From contig CANRBJ010000010.1 in NCBI GenBank assembly GCA_947628815.1, forward strand, positions 1-56,809: a DNA stretch of 56,809 nucleotides, given 5' to 3'. The DNA is from an uncultured Clostridia bacterium (GTDB lineage Bacteria > Bacillota > Clostridia > TANB77 > CAG-508). Positions 29,552 through 38,546 of the stretch are shown here, in pieces (the stretch's first letter is position 1; each line of letters starts with the position of its first letter). Made by a program: the position numbers and the translations under genes. Below the pieces are notes generated by a model. The model did no database searches, had not been told where the DNA came from, and was given only the letters and a program-made list of their open reading frames with translations.

Positions 29552-30502
29552 ATGATTATAAAAAATAGTAACTTAAGAAGAAATTTATTTAACAATAAGT
29601 ATAATTTACTAGGATTTATAATTGCTATTATCCTCGTTTTGTTTGCAGTTAAAATATTAAATAATATGGTAAAACAAGAAAATACTACAACAAATAATAT
29701 AGCAATCAACTCAACATATCATCCAGAAGAAACAATAATTGCAGGACAAAATGTTAGTACAAAAAAGCAAGAGACAAACGAAGAAGTTATAAATAAATTT
29801 ATAGCATTTTGCAATAATTCACAAATAAATGAAGCATACAATTTGTTAACCGTAGAATGTAAAGAAAATGTATTTGATAATAGCATTGAAAGATTTAAAA
29901 ATGAATATGTAGAAAAAAATTTTACTAAAGCAAAAAGATATGGTATGCAAAGTTGGATGAACTCTTTAGATGCTACAACATATAAAATAAGTTTTTATGA
30001 AGATATGCTAGCAACAGGAAAAAAAGGAGAAATAACTGAACAATATTATACAGTTATAAATCAAGAAGGAACAGAAAAGTTAAATATAAATGGTTATGTT
30101 GGAAGAACACAAATAAACCAAGAAAAAACGGTAAATAATATAACATTAACTATATTATATAAAGATGTATATATGGATTATGTAACATATAGAATAAAAG
30201 CGCAAAATAACACAAATAACACAATACTTTTAGATAGTAAGGAGAATAGTAAATCAGTATACATAACAGGAAATAACGAAGTTACATATAGGGCATTTAT
30301 GTATGAAATAGATAATGTATTTTTAACAATAAAACCACGAATATATAGAAATTTTGATATAAAGTTTAATAAAATATATAGTCCAAACATACCAGAAGAA
30401 AAAATAACATTTTCAGACATAATAAATAATGTAGAAGAATACAAAAAACTTGAAAACAAGCAACTATATGTAGATAGAACGAAAATAGATATAGAATTAT
30501 AA
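29552..30502 (+). CDS. Membrane-anchored T4SS accessory protein
   Basis: A 316-aa protein of unknown family. Short cytoplasmic N-terminus, one transmembrane helix (about 23-42), and an extracellular part of about 270 residues; the stretch VINKFIAFCNNSQINEAYNL is typical of NTF2-like domains in Gram-positive T4SS proteins such as VirB8-like/TcpC relatives. AGGAGG 9 bases before the ATG. A VirB8-like scaffold role would fit but is inference from topology and position. Confidence 0.5.
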   Translation: MIIKNSNLRRNLFNNKYNLLGFIIAIILVLFAVKILNNMVKQENTTTNNIAINSTYHPEETIIAGQNVSTKKQETNEEVINKFIAFCNNSQINEAYNLLTVECKENVFDNSIERFKNEYVEKNFTKAKRYGMQSWMNSLDATTYKISFYEDMLATGKKGEITEQYYTVINQEGTEKLNINGYVGRTQINQEKTVNNITLTILYKDVYMDYVTYRIKAQNNTNNTILLDSKENSKSVYITGNNEVTYRAFMYEIDNVFLTIKPRIYRNFDIKFNKIYSPNIPEEKITFSDIINNVEEYKKLENKQLYVDRTKIDIEL

Positions 30503-30540
30503 TAAAAATGGTACAATAGCAAGAAGAAAAGAGGTGAAAT

Positions 30541-33327
30541 ATGGATACTAATCAAAAACAAGAAAATGAAGAAATAGAAGAAAAATCAACCGAACAACAA
30601 CTTTTAGAAAATGGTAAAAAAATGGCAGAAGAAGCAGCAAAAAATGCAGCGAAAAATACTGCAAGAACAGTAGCAACTACAGTAGCAAATGCAATAGCAG
30701 CAGCAATAACAAGTGTTATATCATTAATTGGTTTACCTGCAATAGCAGTTATTTTAGGAGTAATTTTAGTAGCAAACATATTTCTCCCAATTATAAGTGA
30801 GGTAACAACTATATCAAGTAAATCTAATGAAACATTAATGAGTTTTGTAGAAGTAAGAGCAGATGGACCAGTTGTTCCGAGTGTAGATAAAATGGTAAAA
30901 ATCATTGACCAAAAATTAAAAGAAATAGGAATCGACAAAAAAGATTTATACCTAGGAAATGAGAAACAATCAAATGTATACTTATTCAAATTTATGATGA
31001 CATCTCTTGCAACACAGTTACCACTTGTTAAAAATAATGGTGCAATATCACTGCGTGATATTTTAGATCATAATTGGGATGAATTACTGGCTTTGGATAA
31101 GTTAGCAGTACAGGGAATTGTTAAAATAAAAAGATGTGAAGAAGACGATAAAAACAAGAAAGAATTAGAATTTTGTGCACCTGATGTTTTTGATGAGATG
31201 ATACAAAATAATGATAAAGAAGCTTTAAATTATTTTTCGCTAACTCAAAACCTCCAACTACGCATTGCTACTTACACTAAAGTTACTGTTACGACAAGTG
31301 AAAGTACAAGTGGAGTGGATACAAATAGTGGTGGAAGTGATACCGATAATAACAATAGTGATGGCAATAATAGTGGCAGTGGGGGTAATAAAAACGAAGA
31401 TAAGAGTGAAACTATTGAAATAACTGAACAACCGGTACCATATCAATCCATTATTTCACCATATAGTATACCATTCGATTTACTAATGGTTTTACAAGAA
31501 ATGAGCCAAAATCCGGAATATGTATCTACATTTGCAGATCTAATTCAAGATGGAGAAATTGAACTTACTATATTTGACTCCATAGAAACACTAACAGAAG
31601 ATTATACCTATACATATAATTTAAACCAAAAATGGTTACAACAAGTTCCAGTAGAAACTCCTAAAGAAACAGAAGAAGAAAATTCACAAGAAGAAGGAAA
31701 TGAAGAAAAAACTCCAGAAATGACAACACAGTTAAATAGTTCAACAAGTCAAGTAACGAAAAAAACAAAAACAATTACCGAAACAGATTCAGTATCTGCA
31801 AAAGTAACAAAAGCAGATGTATGGGTATTTCACACTGAAAAAGAATATGAAAAGAAAAAAAGCGATCCTGAATATCCATTAAAAGAAGATGGAATCACAA
31901 ACTCAATAGAAAACGAAAATGAGCCACCAGATCCTACACAAGTAGGTGGTTCTGTATCATGGAAAACAGGTCAAACAGAAAATACAATAGAGACTCTAGT
32001 AACAGAAGAATGGAATGAAATTTCTAATAAACACTCAATTGATGAAAAAGCAGTTAATAAATTTCTAGGCTTATGGAAAAATAAAACAGGAACATATAAA
32101 AGAGGAGAAGATGAAGAATATGTTAGCAATGGAGAGCTAGTAAAATACGATATACCAAATTCAAAAAGAAAAGAACCACCAATAACTAATATATTATCTG
32201 CAGAAGAAATGTTAATAGGACTACTTTCAAATTCTGAAACAACCCAATCGCATGCACATATAATGAAATATTTAATACATTTCTATAAAACTGGGGAAAA
32301 ATTAGAAATTAATTTAGACTTTTTAGATACAGAAAGCTTTACGGAAATTGATTATGTAAGTAGTAATTCCTTAAAAGACTATATTCATTACTGGGAAAAT
32401 GGTACAACAGAACCACCACAAACCAAAGATGGTAAATATTACATAGTATTTGACGACGGCTTCGGTAACCCAACAGTAGGATGGGGAATTTATATAACAG
32501 CACACGCATCTAGGCTTAAATCTAGAGGGGTTGACGTTAGTGGATTAACAGTTGGGGCGGAGGTCGACAAAAGTATTGTAGATAGTATAGAAGACGAAGT
32601 AATAAACGATATGAGGAAAAGTGTTATCTCAATAACCTCTGGTTTAGACTTAGAAGACTACCAAATAGATGCATTAACAAGTAGATGCTTTAACTGTGGT
32701 GTAGGTGGAGGAATGAGTGGATTTGTTCAAGCGTATAAAACCTATGGTAATACAGATGCGTTGTATGATAATTTATTAAATAAACCAGTCACTTCTAATG
32801 GTGTATTAGCGCCAGGTTTGGTTACGAGAAGAAAGGCAGAATGGCGTTTATTCCACGAAGGCTACAATGTAATAACGAAGTCGAAATATGTATCTACTAA
32901 TGGTTCATCAGAAATGGGACAAAAAATTATACAGAAAGCTAAGGAATGTCACGATTATTTACGAACACATGGATATAGATATGAAATGGCGGGGATAAGT
33001 ATACCAATTAAAAGCAATGTACACACAGTGGATTGTAGTTCATATGTATCTTGGGTTTTGTATGAAGTAGGATTTAGTGAATTTGCGGGCTACCAAAAGA
33101 CAAGTTCAGTCTTCTTAGATAATCCTTGGGGCTGGGAGAAAATTAAAAATACGGAAGATTTGCAACCGGGAGATATATTGTGTTACTCAGGGCATGTACA
33201 AATATATGCTGGTGATGGCAAGATTTTTAATTGTGGTGGTAATGAATCGATTCAAGCTGAAGCTCCACATACAAAAGGACATAGTATAAATTCAATGGAA
33301 TTTGCCTTACGTCCTCCAAATAAATAA
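30541..33327 (+). CDS. T4SS cell-wall hydrolase, lysozyme-like plus NlpC/P60
   Basis: 928 aa. Acidic N-terminus, Ala-rich helix and a transmembrane segment (about 60-85), long extracellular linker with Gly/Ser/Asn and Glu-rich tracts (250-480), a phage-lysozyme-like domain (about 610-770, with VGWGIYITAHA, NCGVGG, and RRKAEWRLFHEG), and a C-terminal NlpC/P60-type peptidase with DCSSYVSWVL (catalytic Cys) and GHVQIYAGDG (catalytic His). This is the VirB1-like component that opens peptidoglycan for the apparatus. No internal CGG codon and no break across its 928 codons. Confidence 0.85.
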   Translation: MDTNQKQENEEIEEKSTEQQLLENGKKMAEEAAKNAAKNTARTVATTVANAIAAAITSVISLIGLPAIAVILGVILVANIFLPIISEVTTISSKSNETLMSFVEVRADGPVVPSVDKMVKIIDQKLKEIGIDKKDLYLGNEKQSNVYLFKFMMTSLATQLPLVKNNGAISLRDILDHNWDELLALDKLAVQGIVKIKRCEEDDKNKKELEFCAPDVFDEMIQNNDKEALNYFSLTQNLQLRIATYTKVTVTTSESTSGVDTNSGGSDTDNNNSDGNNSGSGGNKNEDKSETIEITEQPVPYQSIISPYSIPFDLLMVLQEMSQNPEYVSTFADLIQDGEIELTIFDSIETLTEDYTYTYNLNQKWLQQVPVETPKETEEENSQEEGNEEKTPEMTTQLNSSTSQVTKKTKTITETDSVSAKVTKADVWVFHTEKEYEKKKSDPEYPLKEDGITNSIENENEPPDPTQVGGSVSWKTGQTENTIETLVTEEWNEISNKHSIDEKAVNKFLGLWKNKTGTYKRGEDEEYVSNGELVKYDIPNSKRKEPPITNILSAEEMLIGLLSNSETTQSHAHIMKYLIHFYKTGEKLEINLDFLDTESFTEIDYVSSNSLKDYIHYWENGTTEPPQTKDGKYYIVFDDGFGNPTVGWGIYITAHASRLKSRGVDVSGLTVGAEVDKSIVDSIEDEVINDMRKSVISITSGLDLEDYQIDALTSRCFNCGVGGGMSGFVQAYKTYGNTDALYDNLLNKPVTSNGVLAPGLVTRRKAEWRLFHEGYNVITKSKYVSTNGSSEMGQKIIQKAKECHDYLRTHGYRYEMAGISIPIKSNVHTVDCSSYVSWVLYEVGFSEFAGYQKTSSVFLDNPWGWEKIKNTEDLQPGDILCYSGHVQIYAGDGKIFNCGGNESIQAEAPHTKGHSINSMEFALRPPNK

Positions 33328-33342
33328 AATAAGAGGTATAAG

Positions 33343-34615
33343 ATGAAATATATTAAAATAATAATGATTTGTGTATTAGTGACAATTACTTTAATTAGTG
33401 GTTTATTAATAATTGTTAAACACATAGATAAAAAGGAAAAAGAAATAAGTTTTGAAAATACTGTTACAATGGAAGTAGAAAATACAATAGATATATTAAA
33501 AAATAGAAATGAATTTTTTGCAGTCAAGTCTTGTATAATTAAATACTTATCATATATGTTACAAGAAGATACAGAATTAATTTATTCTGTATTAGATGAT
33601 AATTATATAGAACAATATAATGTAAAAAAGGAAGATGTCTTACAAGATATTAAAAAATATGAAGAACCAGTATTTTATTCTAGTAAAACCTATGTGATGC
33701 CGGATTCAATATCATTATACACATATTTTGTTTATGGAAGGGTATTAGACAAAATAACTGGAAAAATGGAAGACTTTAACATTGTTGTTAGATTAGATAA
33801 AGAAAATGATGTATTTTCAATTCTTCCATATAAATATATAGAAGATAATAACTATAACATACAAATAGGAAATACAATTACTTTTAAATATAATAAAATA
33901 AAAGATAAAAAATACAATAGCTTTGAATTTGAAAATATTACGGATGAAGAAATGGCACTATTATATACAGATGAAGTAAAAGATAATATTTTATATGATG
34001 CAGAAAACTTTTATAATAAACTAGATGAAGAATATAAAAATAAAAGATTCAATAATATTGAAGAATATATGGAATATGTAGATAAACATATATCAAAAAT
34101 ATATTCTGCAAAAATGCAAAAATTTCAAAAATATAGCTATAAAGGATATAATCAATATATTTGTATAGACCAAAACGAAAATTACTATATTATAAATGAA
34201 ATACAACCAGGGCAGTATACAGTTATTTTAGATACATATACAATAGATTTACCAGAATATATAGAAAAATATAATAAAGCAAACGACCAACAAAAAACCG
34301 CATACTGCATAAACAGATTTATGCGGGGCAGTACAAGATGAAAACTATGAATTTGCATATTCACTGCTTGCCTCTAGTTTTAAAAGCAACTATTTTAAAA
34401 CACTTACAGATTTTGAAAACTATATGAACACATATCAAATGTCAAAAAAGAAAAAAGTAACATATAAAGTTTTTGAAAATGAAGCAAACACATATTATAC
34501 TTACTCAGTAACCTTAAAGGAAAACGACGAAGATACAAATGAAATAGATACGACATTTATAGTAAAATTAGGAGAAGGAACAAATTTTGAGTTATCATTT
34601 AGTGTAGATAATTAA
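33343..34615 (+). CDS. Membrane-anchored T4SS accessory protein (+1 shift at CGG)
   Basis: A 423-aa protein with an N-terminal transmembrane helix (5-26) and a large extracellular part rich in Tyr, Asp and Lys. It resembles the 29552 protein in topology and in having repeated FxxxxSYxLLxxxxKxxY-like segments, but I do not recognise the family. At 34324 the frame reads ATG CGG GGC; skipping C yields GAVQDENYEFAYSLLASSFK and an open frame to 34615, whereas the original frame ends five codons later. The downstream part has no start with a ribosome site, so it is the same gene. Confidence 0.72.
34324..34327 (+). other. CGGG +1 frameshift site (33343 gene, Gly328)
   Basis: ATG CGG GGC; resumes GGG GCA GTA CAA. 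Confidence 0.8.
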
Positions 34616-34626
34616 AGGAGAATATA

Positions 34627-35784
34627 ATGGAAACAGTTTTTGAAAAATTGAAGAAGCAACAAAATAATAATATAGAAGAAGGGACAAATATAGATATTTT
34701 ATATTACGGAAAAATTGTAGTATCTAAAAATGATGCTAATATGAAGAACGAAAAAAAAGTAGATTTATACTTAGTAAAAAAGGAAGAAAACAAAAAAATA
34801 CAATATGAGTTTCAAACAGATAAAGGAACTATTGCTAAAGTAAACGAAAAAGGAGAAATTACAATTTCCGAGCAATATAAAAATTTGTTAAATGAAAAAG
34901 AATTATTGCTTCAATTACATGATGTAATACCAACATCTTTAAAAGAATTAGAAAAGAAACAAGAAAAAATAAACTCAAATAGTAAAACAAAAGAAAAAGA
35001 AGAACAAACAAACCAATATCAAAGTAACTCAAAAGATATTGAAATAGATATAAACAAAAAAATCACACCAACCAAAACATTTGCGCAACTAGTACCAGAA
35101 ATAGAAAAAAAGGGAATAAATAAAGTAAAGGTAAGAAGAAACAGCGTAGCAGGTTTTGAATTTATAGGAATAAATAATCAAGGAGAAGAAATAAAGCTCG
35201 AGTCTTTAAAACAAACAGAAGGAACAAATCCAACAAAAGAAATAATAAAAGTAAATAAAGATGGAACAGAGGTAAAAAAAGAAAGCGTATATACAATGGT
35301 AAAAATTGATCCAGGGCAAAATCAAGGAAAAGGAAATGAAGGCTTTACGGTAGATCTTGGAGCTTATGGAATACCAGAAGTAAACTATTACAGAAGAAGT
35401 GAAGAAACAAACCAATATACAAGTATACCAGTATCTTTAAAAAACACAAACCAAAAAACAACTAAAAAAGAAGTACAAAATTATATAGAAAAAACAAAAA
35501 ATACTACAGTTGCAAATGACATAGAAAGAGCAGAAAATAGAATACAATACAATGAAAATGAAAAAACTACATTAGACAGCATAGATGATGACTTAAGCAA
35601 TGATAAAACAATAGACGATTCAGAAATAATTATAAGAAAAGCAGCAAAAAGGTGTAAAATAAGTGTAGAAAGTTTCAAGGAAGAACTAGAAAAAGCAGAC
35701 GGAGACACATTAGAAGAAAAAATAGAAAATGCAGAAGAAGAAATAAATGAACAATTTATAGGAAACCGAGAAAGAAGAGCATAA
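34627..35784 (+). CDS. Hypothetical charged protein ending the T4SS-like operon
   Basis: A 385-aa hydrophilic protein with no signal or membrane segment, Lys/Glu/Asn/Thr rich, predicted partly disordered (residues 115-150 and 270-320) with two small folded parts. AAAGGAG precedes the ATG, 11 bases after the previous gene. No family recognised; position suggests a cytosolic accessory or substrate-related protein of the secretion locus. Confidence 0.6.
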   Translation: METVFEKLKKQQNNNIEEGTNIDILYYGKIVVSKNDANMKNEKKVDLYLVKKEENKKIQYEFQTDKGTIAKVNEKGEITISEQYKNLLNEKELLLQLHDVIPTSLKELEKKQEKINSNSKTKEKEEQTNQYQSNSKDIEIDINKKITPTKTFAQLVPEIEKKGINKVKVRRNSVAGFEFIGINNQGEEIKLESLKQTEGTNPTKEIIKVNKDGTEVKKESVYTMVKIDPGQNQGKGNEGFTVDLGAYGIPEVNYYRRSEETNQYTSIPVSLKNTNQKTTKKEVQNYIEKTKNTTVANDIERAENRIQYNENEKTTLDSIDDDLSNDKTIDDSEIIIRKAAKRCKISVESFKEELEKADGDTLEEKIENAEEEINEQFIGNRERRA

Positions 35785-35832
35785 TTGTTTTACTATTTTA
35801 TAAAACTATATATAAAAAAAGGGGAAGGTAAT

Positions 35833-36141
35833 ATGACTGAAAAAATATATTCCATTAATGATATAAAAGAATTATTAAGTGAAGTATTAAATAATACAGA
35901 AGTAAAAAAGGCAATATTATTTGGATCATATGCGAAAAATAAACCAACTAAAAAAAGCGATATAGATATTTTAATAGATAGTGATGGAAAAATTAAAGGA
36001 TTAAAATTTTTTGCAATTATAGATAAAATAAAAGAAAAGTTTGATAAAGAAGTCGATATTATAGAAAAAGCTGAAATAAATCATGGGTCAAAAATAGAAA
36101 AAGAAATTGAAAAAACAGGAGTTATAGTGTATGAAAAGTAA
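35833..36141 (+). CDS. MNT-type nucleotidyltransferase antitoxin
   Basis: A 102-aa minimal nucleotidyltransferase with GSYAKNKPTKKSDIDILID, the GSx10DxD polymerase-beta motif. In HepT/MNT systems this protein neutralises the HEPN toxin, in known cases by AMPylating a tyrosine near its active site. It overlaps the HepT gene by 11 bases. ATG at 35833 after GGGGAAGG. Uninterrupted, unlike its toxin and unlike the second MNT at 55823. Confidence 0.85.
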   Translation: MTEKIYSINDIKELLSEVLNNTEVKKAILFGSYAKNKPTKKSDIDILIDSDGKIKGLKFFAIIDKIKEKFDKEVDIIEKAEINHGSKIEKEIEKTGVIVYEK

Positions 36142-36470
36142 AGATAAAATACTAATAACAAAAATATTAAAATATATAGAAGAATTACAAGAATTCATTG
36201 ATGGGTATAGTTATTTAGAATTTGAACAAGATAAGAAGACCATTAGTGCATGCGTATTTCATTTAAGCCAAATTGGAGAATTGTCAGGAAGAGTCAGCGA
36301 TGAATTAATAAAAGAAAACTCACGGAATTGAATGGCGAGGATTGAAATCATTAAGGAACAGAATTGTACACGATTATGATGGAGTTAATTTAACTATGAT
36401 TTGGGGATTTTTAACTCTAGAATTGAATGAATTAAAAATAAGCCTTGAAGAGATAATATTAGTAGATTAA
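36131..36470 (+). CDS. HepT-like HEPN toxin (+1 shift at CGG)
   Basis: A 112-aa HEPN RNase toxin when read through a shift. Up to 36322 the N-terminal helices are present; at 36323 the frame is TCA CGG AAT TGA, a near-immediate stop. Skipping C gives GIEWRGLKSLRNRIVHDY, which contains the Rx4HxY catalytic motif (R-NRIV-H-D-Y) of HepT, and continues to 36470. Thus the toxic active site is made only after a successful shift. Follows and overlaps its antitoxin. Confidence 0.85.
36323..36326 (+). other. CGGA +1 frameshift site (HepT, Gly65)
   Basis: TCA CGG AAT TGA; the catalytic Rx4HxY motif lies about 11 residues downstream in the +1 frame. Confidence 0.88.
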
Positions 36471-36477
36471 TAGTAAT

Positions 36478-36518
36478 AAAAATCACTTTTTTAAATAAAA
36501 TTAAAAAGGTGATTTTTT
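36478..36518 (+). promoter_or_regulatory. Hairpin covering the dacF ribosome site
   Basis: AAAATCACTTTTT and AAAAAGGTGATTTT arms. The right arm contains the AAGGTG ribosome site (36506-36511) of the next gene, and the T run ends at its ATG. It could act as terminator of the toxin pair or mask initiation. Confidence 0.5.
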
Positions 36519-36519
36519 A

Positions 36520-36952
36520 ATGAAAAAAATAATAAGTATAGTTTTATTTATAATAATAATTAGTTTTCAGGTAAGCTCATTTGCAGATGATTTTGATGAA
36601 GAAGAAATTAACGAAGACCTTTTAAAAGAGGAAATTTTAGATACATCCACAAATGTGGAAAACCTTCCTAAAATAAATTCAAGAGCTGTACTTATTTTTG
36701 ATAGAGAATCAAAAAAAGTAATATATGAAAAAAACGGATATAGTAAAAGAGCAATGGCATCTACTACAAAAATTATGACAGCAATTATTGTATTAGAAAA
36801 TGCAAAATTAACAGATACAGTAGAAATATCTAAAAAAGCAGGAGGGACAGGAGGTTCAAGACTTGGTTTAAAAGAAAAAGATAAAATAACTGTAAATGAT
36901 TTATTATATGGATTAATGCTTCGCTCACGGAAACGATGTGACGGTAAATTAA
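36520..36952 (+). pseudogene. dacF: D-Ala-D-Ala carboxypeptidase, cut by the mobile element (+1 shift at CGG)
   Basis: The first 143 residues of a PBP5-type DD-carboxypeptidase: signal peptide (1-22), INSRAVLIFDRESKKVIYEK, the SxxK motif STTK (about residue 85), and the SxN motif. The SxN motif is split by a shift site: TCA CGG AAA at 36928 gives MLRS-GNDVTVN only if the C is skipped. Seven codons later (TAA at 36950) homology ends, and recombinase-bearing DNA begins. The gene's remaining 250 or so codons, including KTG, are not in this window. Symbol by similarity to DacF/PBP5. Confidence 0.82.
36928..36931 (+). other. CGGA +1 frameshift site (DD-carboxypeptidase, Gly137)
   Basis: TCA CGG AAA; resumes GGA AAC GAT, giving the invariant SGN active-site motif. 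This fixes the extra base to the C. Confidence 0.9.
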
Positions 36953-36962
36953 TGACAGGAAT

Positions 36963-38546
36963 TTATAAATTAAATTTAAATTTTATATGCAAATCTCTAT
37001 TTTTATCAATAGAGATTTTTTCAATAAATTCATTAATGACTTCAGTATTGACATTTTTTAGGTTACAAAATTTATTGATTAGTTTATTTATCTTGTCTTC
37101 ATCATTTTGTTGAGTTTGCAATTTATTTTCTTCGTTTTCTATTAAATTACTTATTTCAGCAAATTTATTTTCTATTTTTTTTTGATTTTCTTTTAATGTA
37201 ACAGCATATTTTTTATACATATCACTGGATATCACATTATTTAACTTATCATTATATAAAATATCTAACTTATTATTAATTTTTAGTAGTTCCTTAGAAA
37301 GATTAGTTTGTGTAGTAGTATATTCTTTGATTTTTGTCTGATTTTTTGAATATTCAGTGATAAAGGCTTGTCTTAGTAAACTTTTATCAGAATATTTTTT
37401 AAAAAATTCTTTAATATATTGAAGTACATTATTTTCTATATCAGAGTATGATAAGTAATTACTATTATCACATAAATGAAAATCCGTTCTAGTACGACAA
37501 AAATAGTAGATTTTATTAGTAACATCTCTTCTAGCTAATTTTTTATTACACTCATGACAATATAAAAAATTATGTAAAAGAGTTTTTTCTCTTACGCTAT
37601 TAGAGTTTTCATTTCTACTTTTCCTATTATTATCTAAAATTTGACTAACCTTTTCAAAATCTTCTTTACTAACAAGAGGTAAATGATGATTAGGTATTTT
37701 AATATAATCAGATTCGTCTAAATATACCCTAGTATGATTTTTATGAGAAATAGTGGTTTCTTTATTTTGTATCATAAACCCTAGATATGTTTCGTTTCTT
37801 AGTATTTTTCTTACTGTATTTGTCTTCCAAGTAGAATAGAAAATAGAATTTTTATCAGCATTCATATTAAGGGACATTGCAGGTGTAGGAATTTGCTCAT
37901 TTGTTAATATTCTTGCAATAGTTGTTGTCCCATTTCCTTCTAAAAAAAGTTTGAAAATATATTTAACAACCTTAGAAGTTTCGTCGTCAATGTTAAGTTT
38001 TCCTACAATATCTTTGTCCTTTTTATAGCCATATGGAGCATAACATGCAATATAACGACCTCTTTTTTTTCTTTCAATTAAAGAACTTTTTTGCTTTAAG
38101 GAAATATCCTTAGAATACATATCATTTAGTATTGCTCTAAAAGGTAAAAGTTCATTACCAATAACTTCACTGTATGTATCAATATCATCTAAAATGGAAA
38201 TATATCTAACACCTTTATTTACAAAATAGTCTTCAATATAATAACCAGTTTTTACATAATTTCTTCCAATACGAGAAACATCTTTTGTAATAACTGTATT
38301 TATATTTCCATTTTCGATATTTTGTAGTAAATCTTTAAATCCCTTTCTATTAAAATTAGTTCCAGTTGCACCATCATCAATAAATTCTTGCACATTTACA
38401 AAATTATTTTGATGTAAATATTCATAAATTAGCTTTCTTTGATTTTCAATACTATTACTTTCTTGTTTATCGCCATCTTCTAATGAAATTCTTAAATAAA
38501 TGCCAACATTTGCATTTATATTATTTAATTTATGATATGCTAACAT
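36963..38546 (-). CDS. Large serine recombinase B
   Basis: A 527-aa site-specific recombinase. The resolvase domain has VGIYLRISLEDGD (catalytic Ser in the RIS segment), DDGATGTNFNRKGF and KDVSRIGRNYVKTGYYIEDYF; then a recombinase domain, a Cys-pair zinc ribbon (CHECNKKL...C...C) and a coiled coil. Its stop is about 11 bases from the presumed element end, usual for integrases. Its start overlaps recombinase A by 17 bases. The motif DDGATGTNF is contiguous here, an internal reference for the split DDGVS-GTTF of recombinase A. Confidence 0.9.
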   Translation of the reverse strand: MLAYHKLNNINANVGIYLRISLEDGDKQESNSIENQRKLIYEYLHQNNFVNVQEFIDDGATGTNFNRKGFKDLLQNIENGNINTVITKDVSRIGRNYVKTGYYIEDYFVNKGVRYISILDDIDTYSEVIGNELLPFRAILNDMYSKDISLKQKSSLIERKKRGRYIACYAPYGYKKDKDIVGKLNIDDETSKVVKYIFKLFLEGNGTTTIARILTNEQIPTPAMSLNMNADKNSIFYSTWKTNTVRKILRNETYLGFMIQNKETTISHKNHTRVYLDESDYIKIPNHHLPLVSKEDFEKVSQILDNNRKSRNENSNSVREKTLLHNFLYCHECNKKLARRDVTNKIYYFCRTRTDFHLCDNSNYLSYSDIENNVLQYIKEFFKKYSDKSLLRQAFITEYSKNQTKIKEYTTTQTNLSKELLKINNKLDILYNDKLNNVISSDMYKKYAVTLKENQKKIENKFAEISNLIENEENKLQTQQNDEDKINKLINKFCNLKNVNTEVINEFIEKISIDKNRDLHIKFKFNL

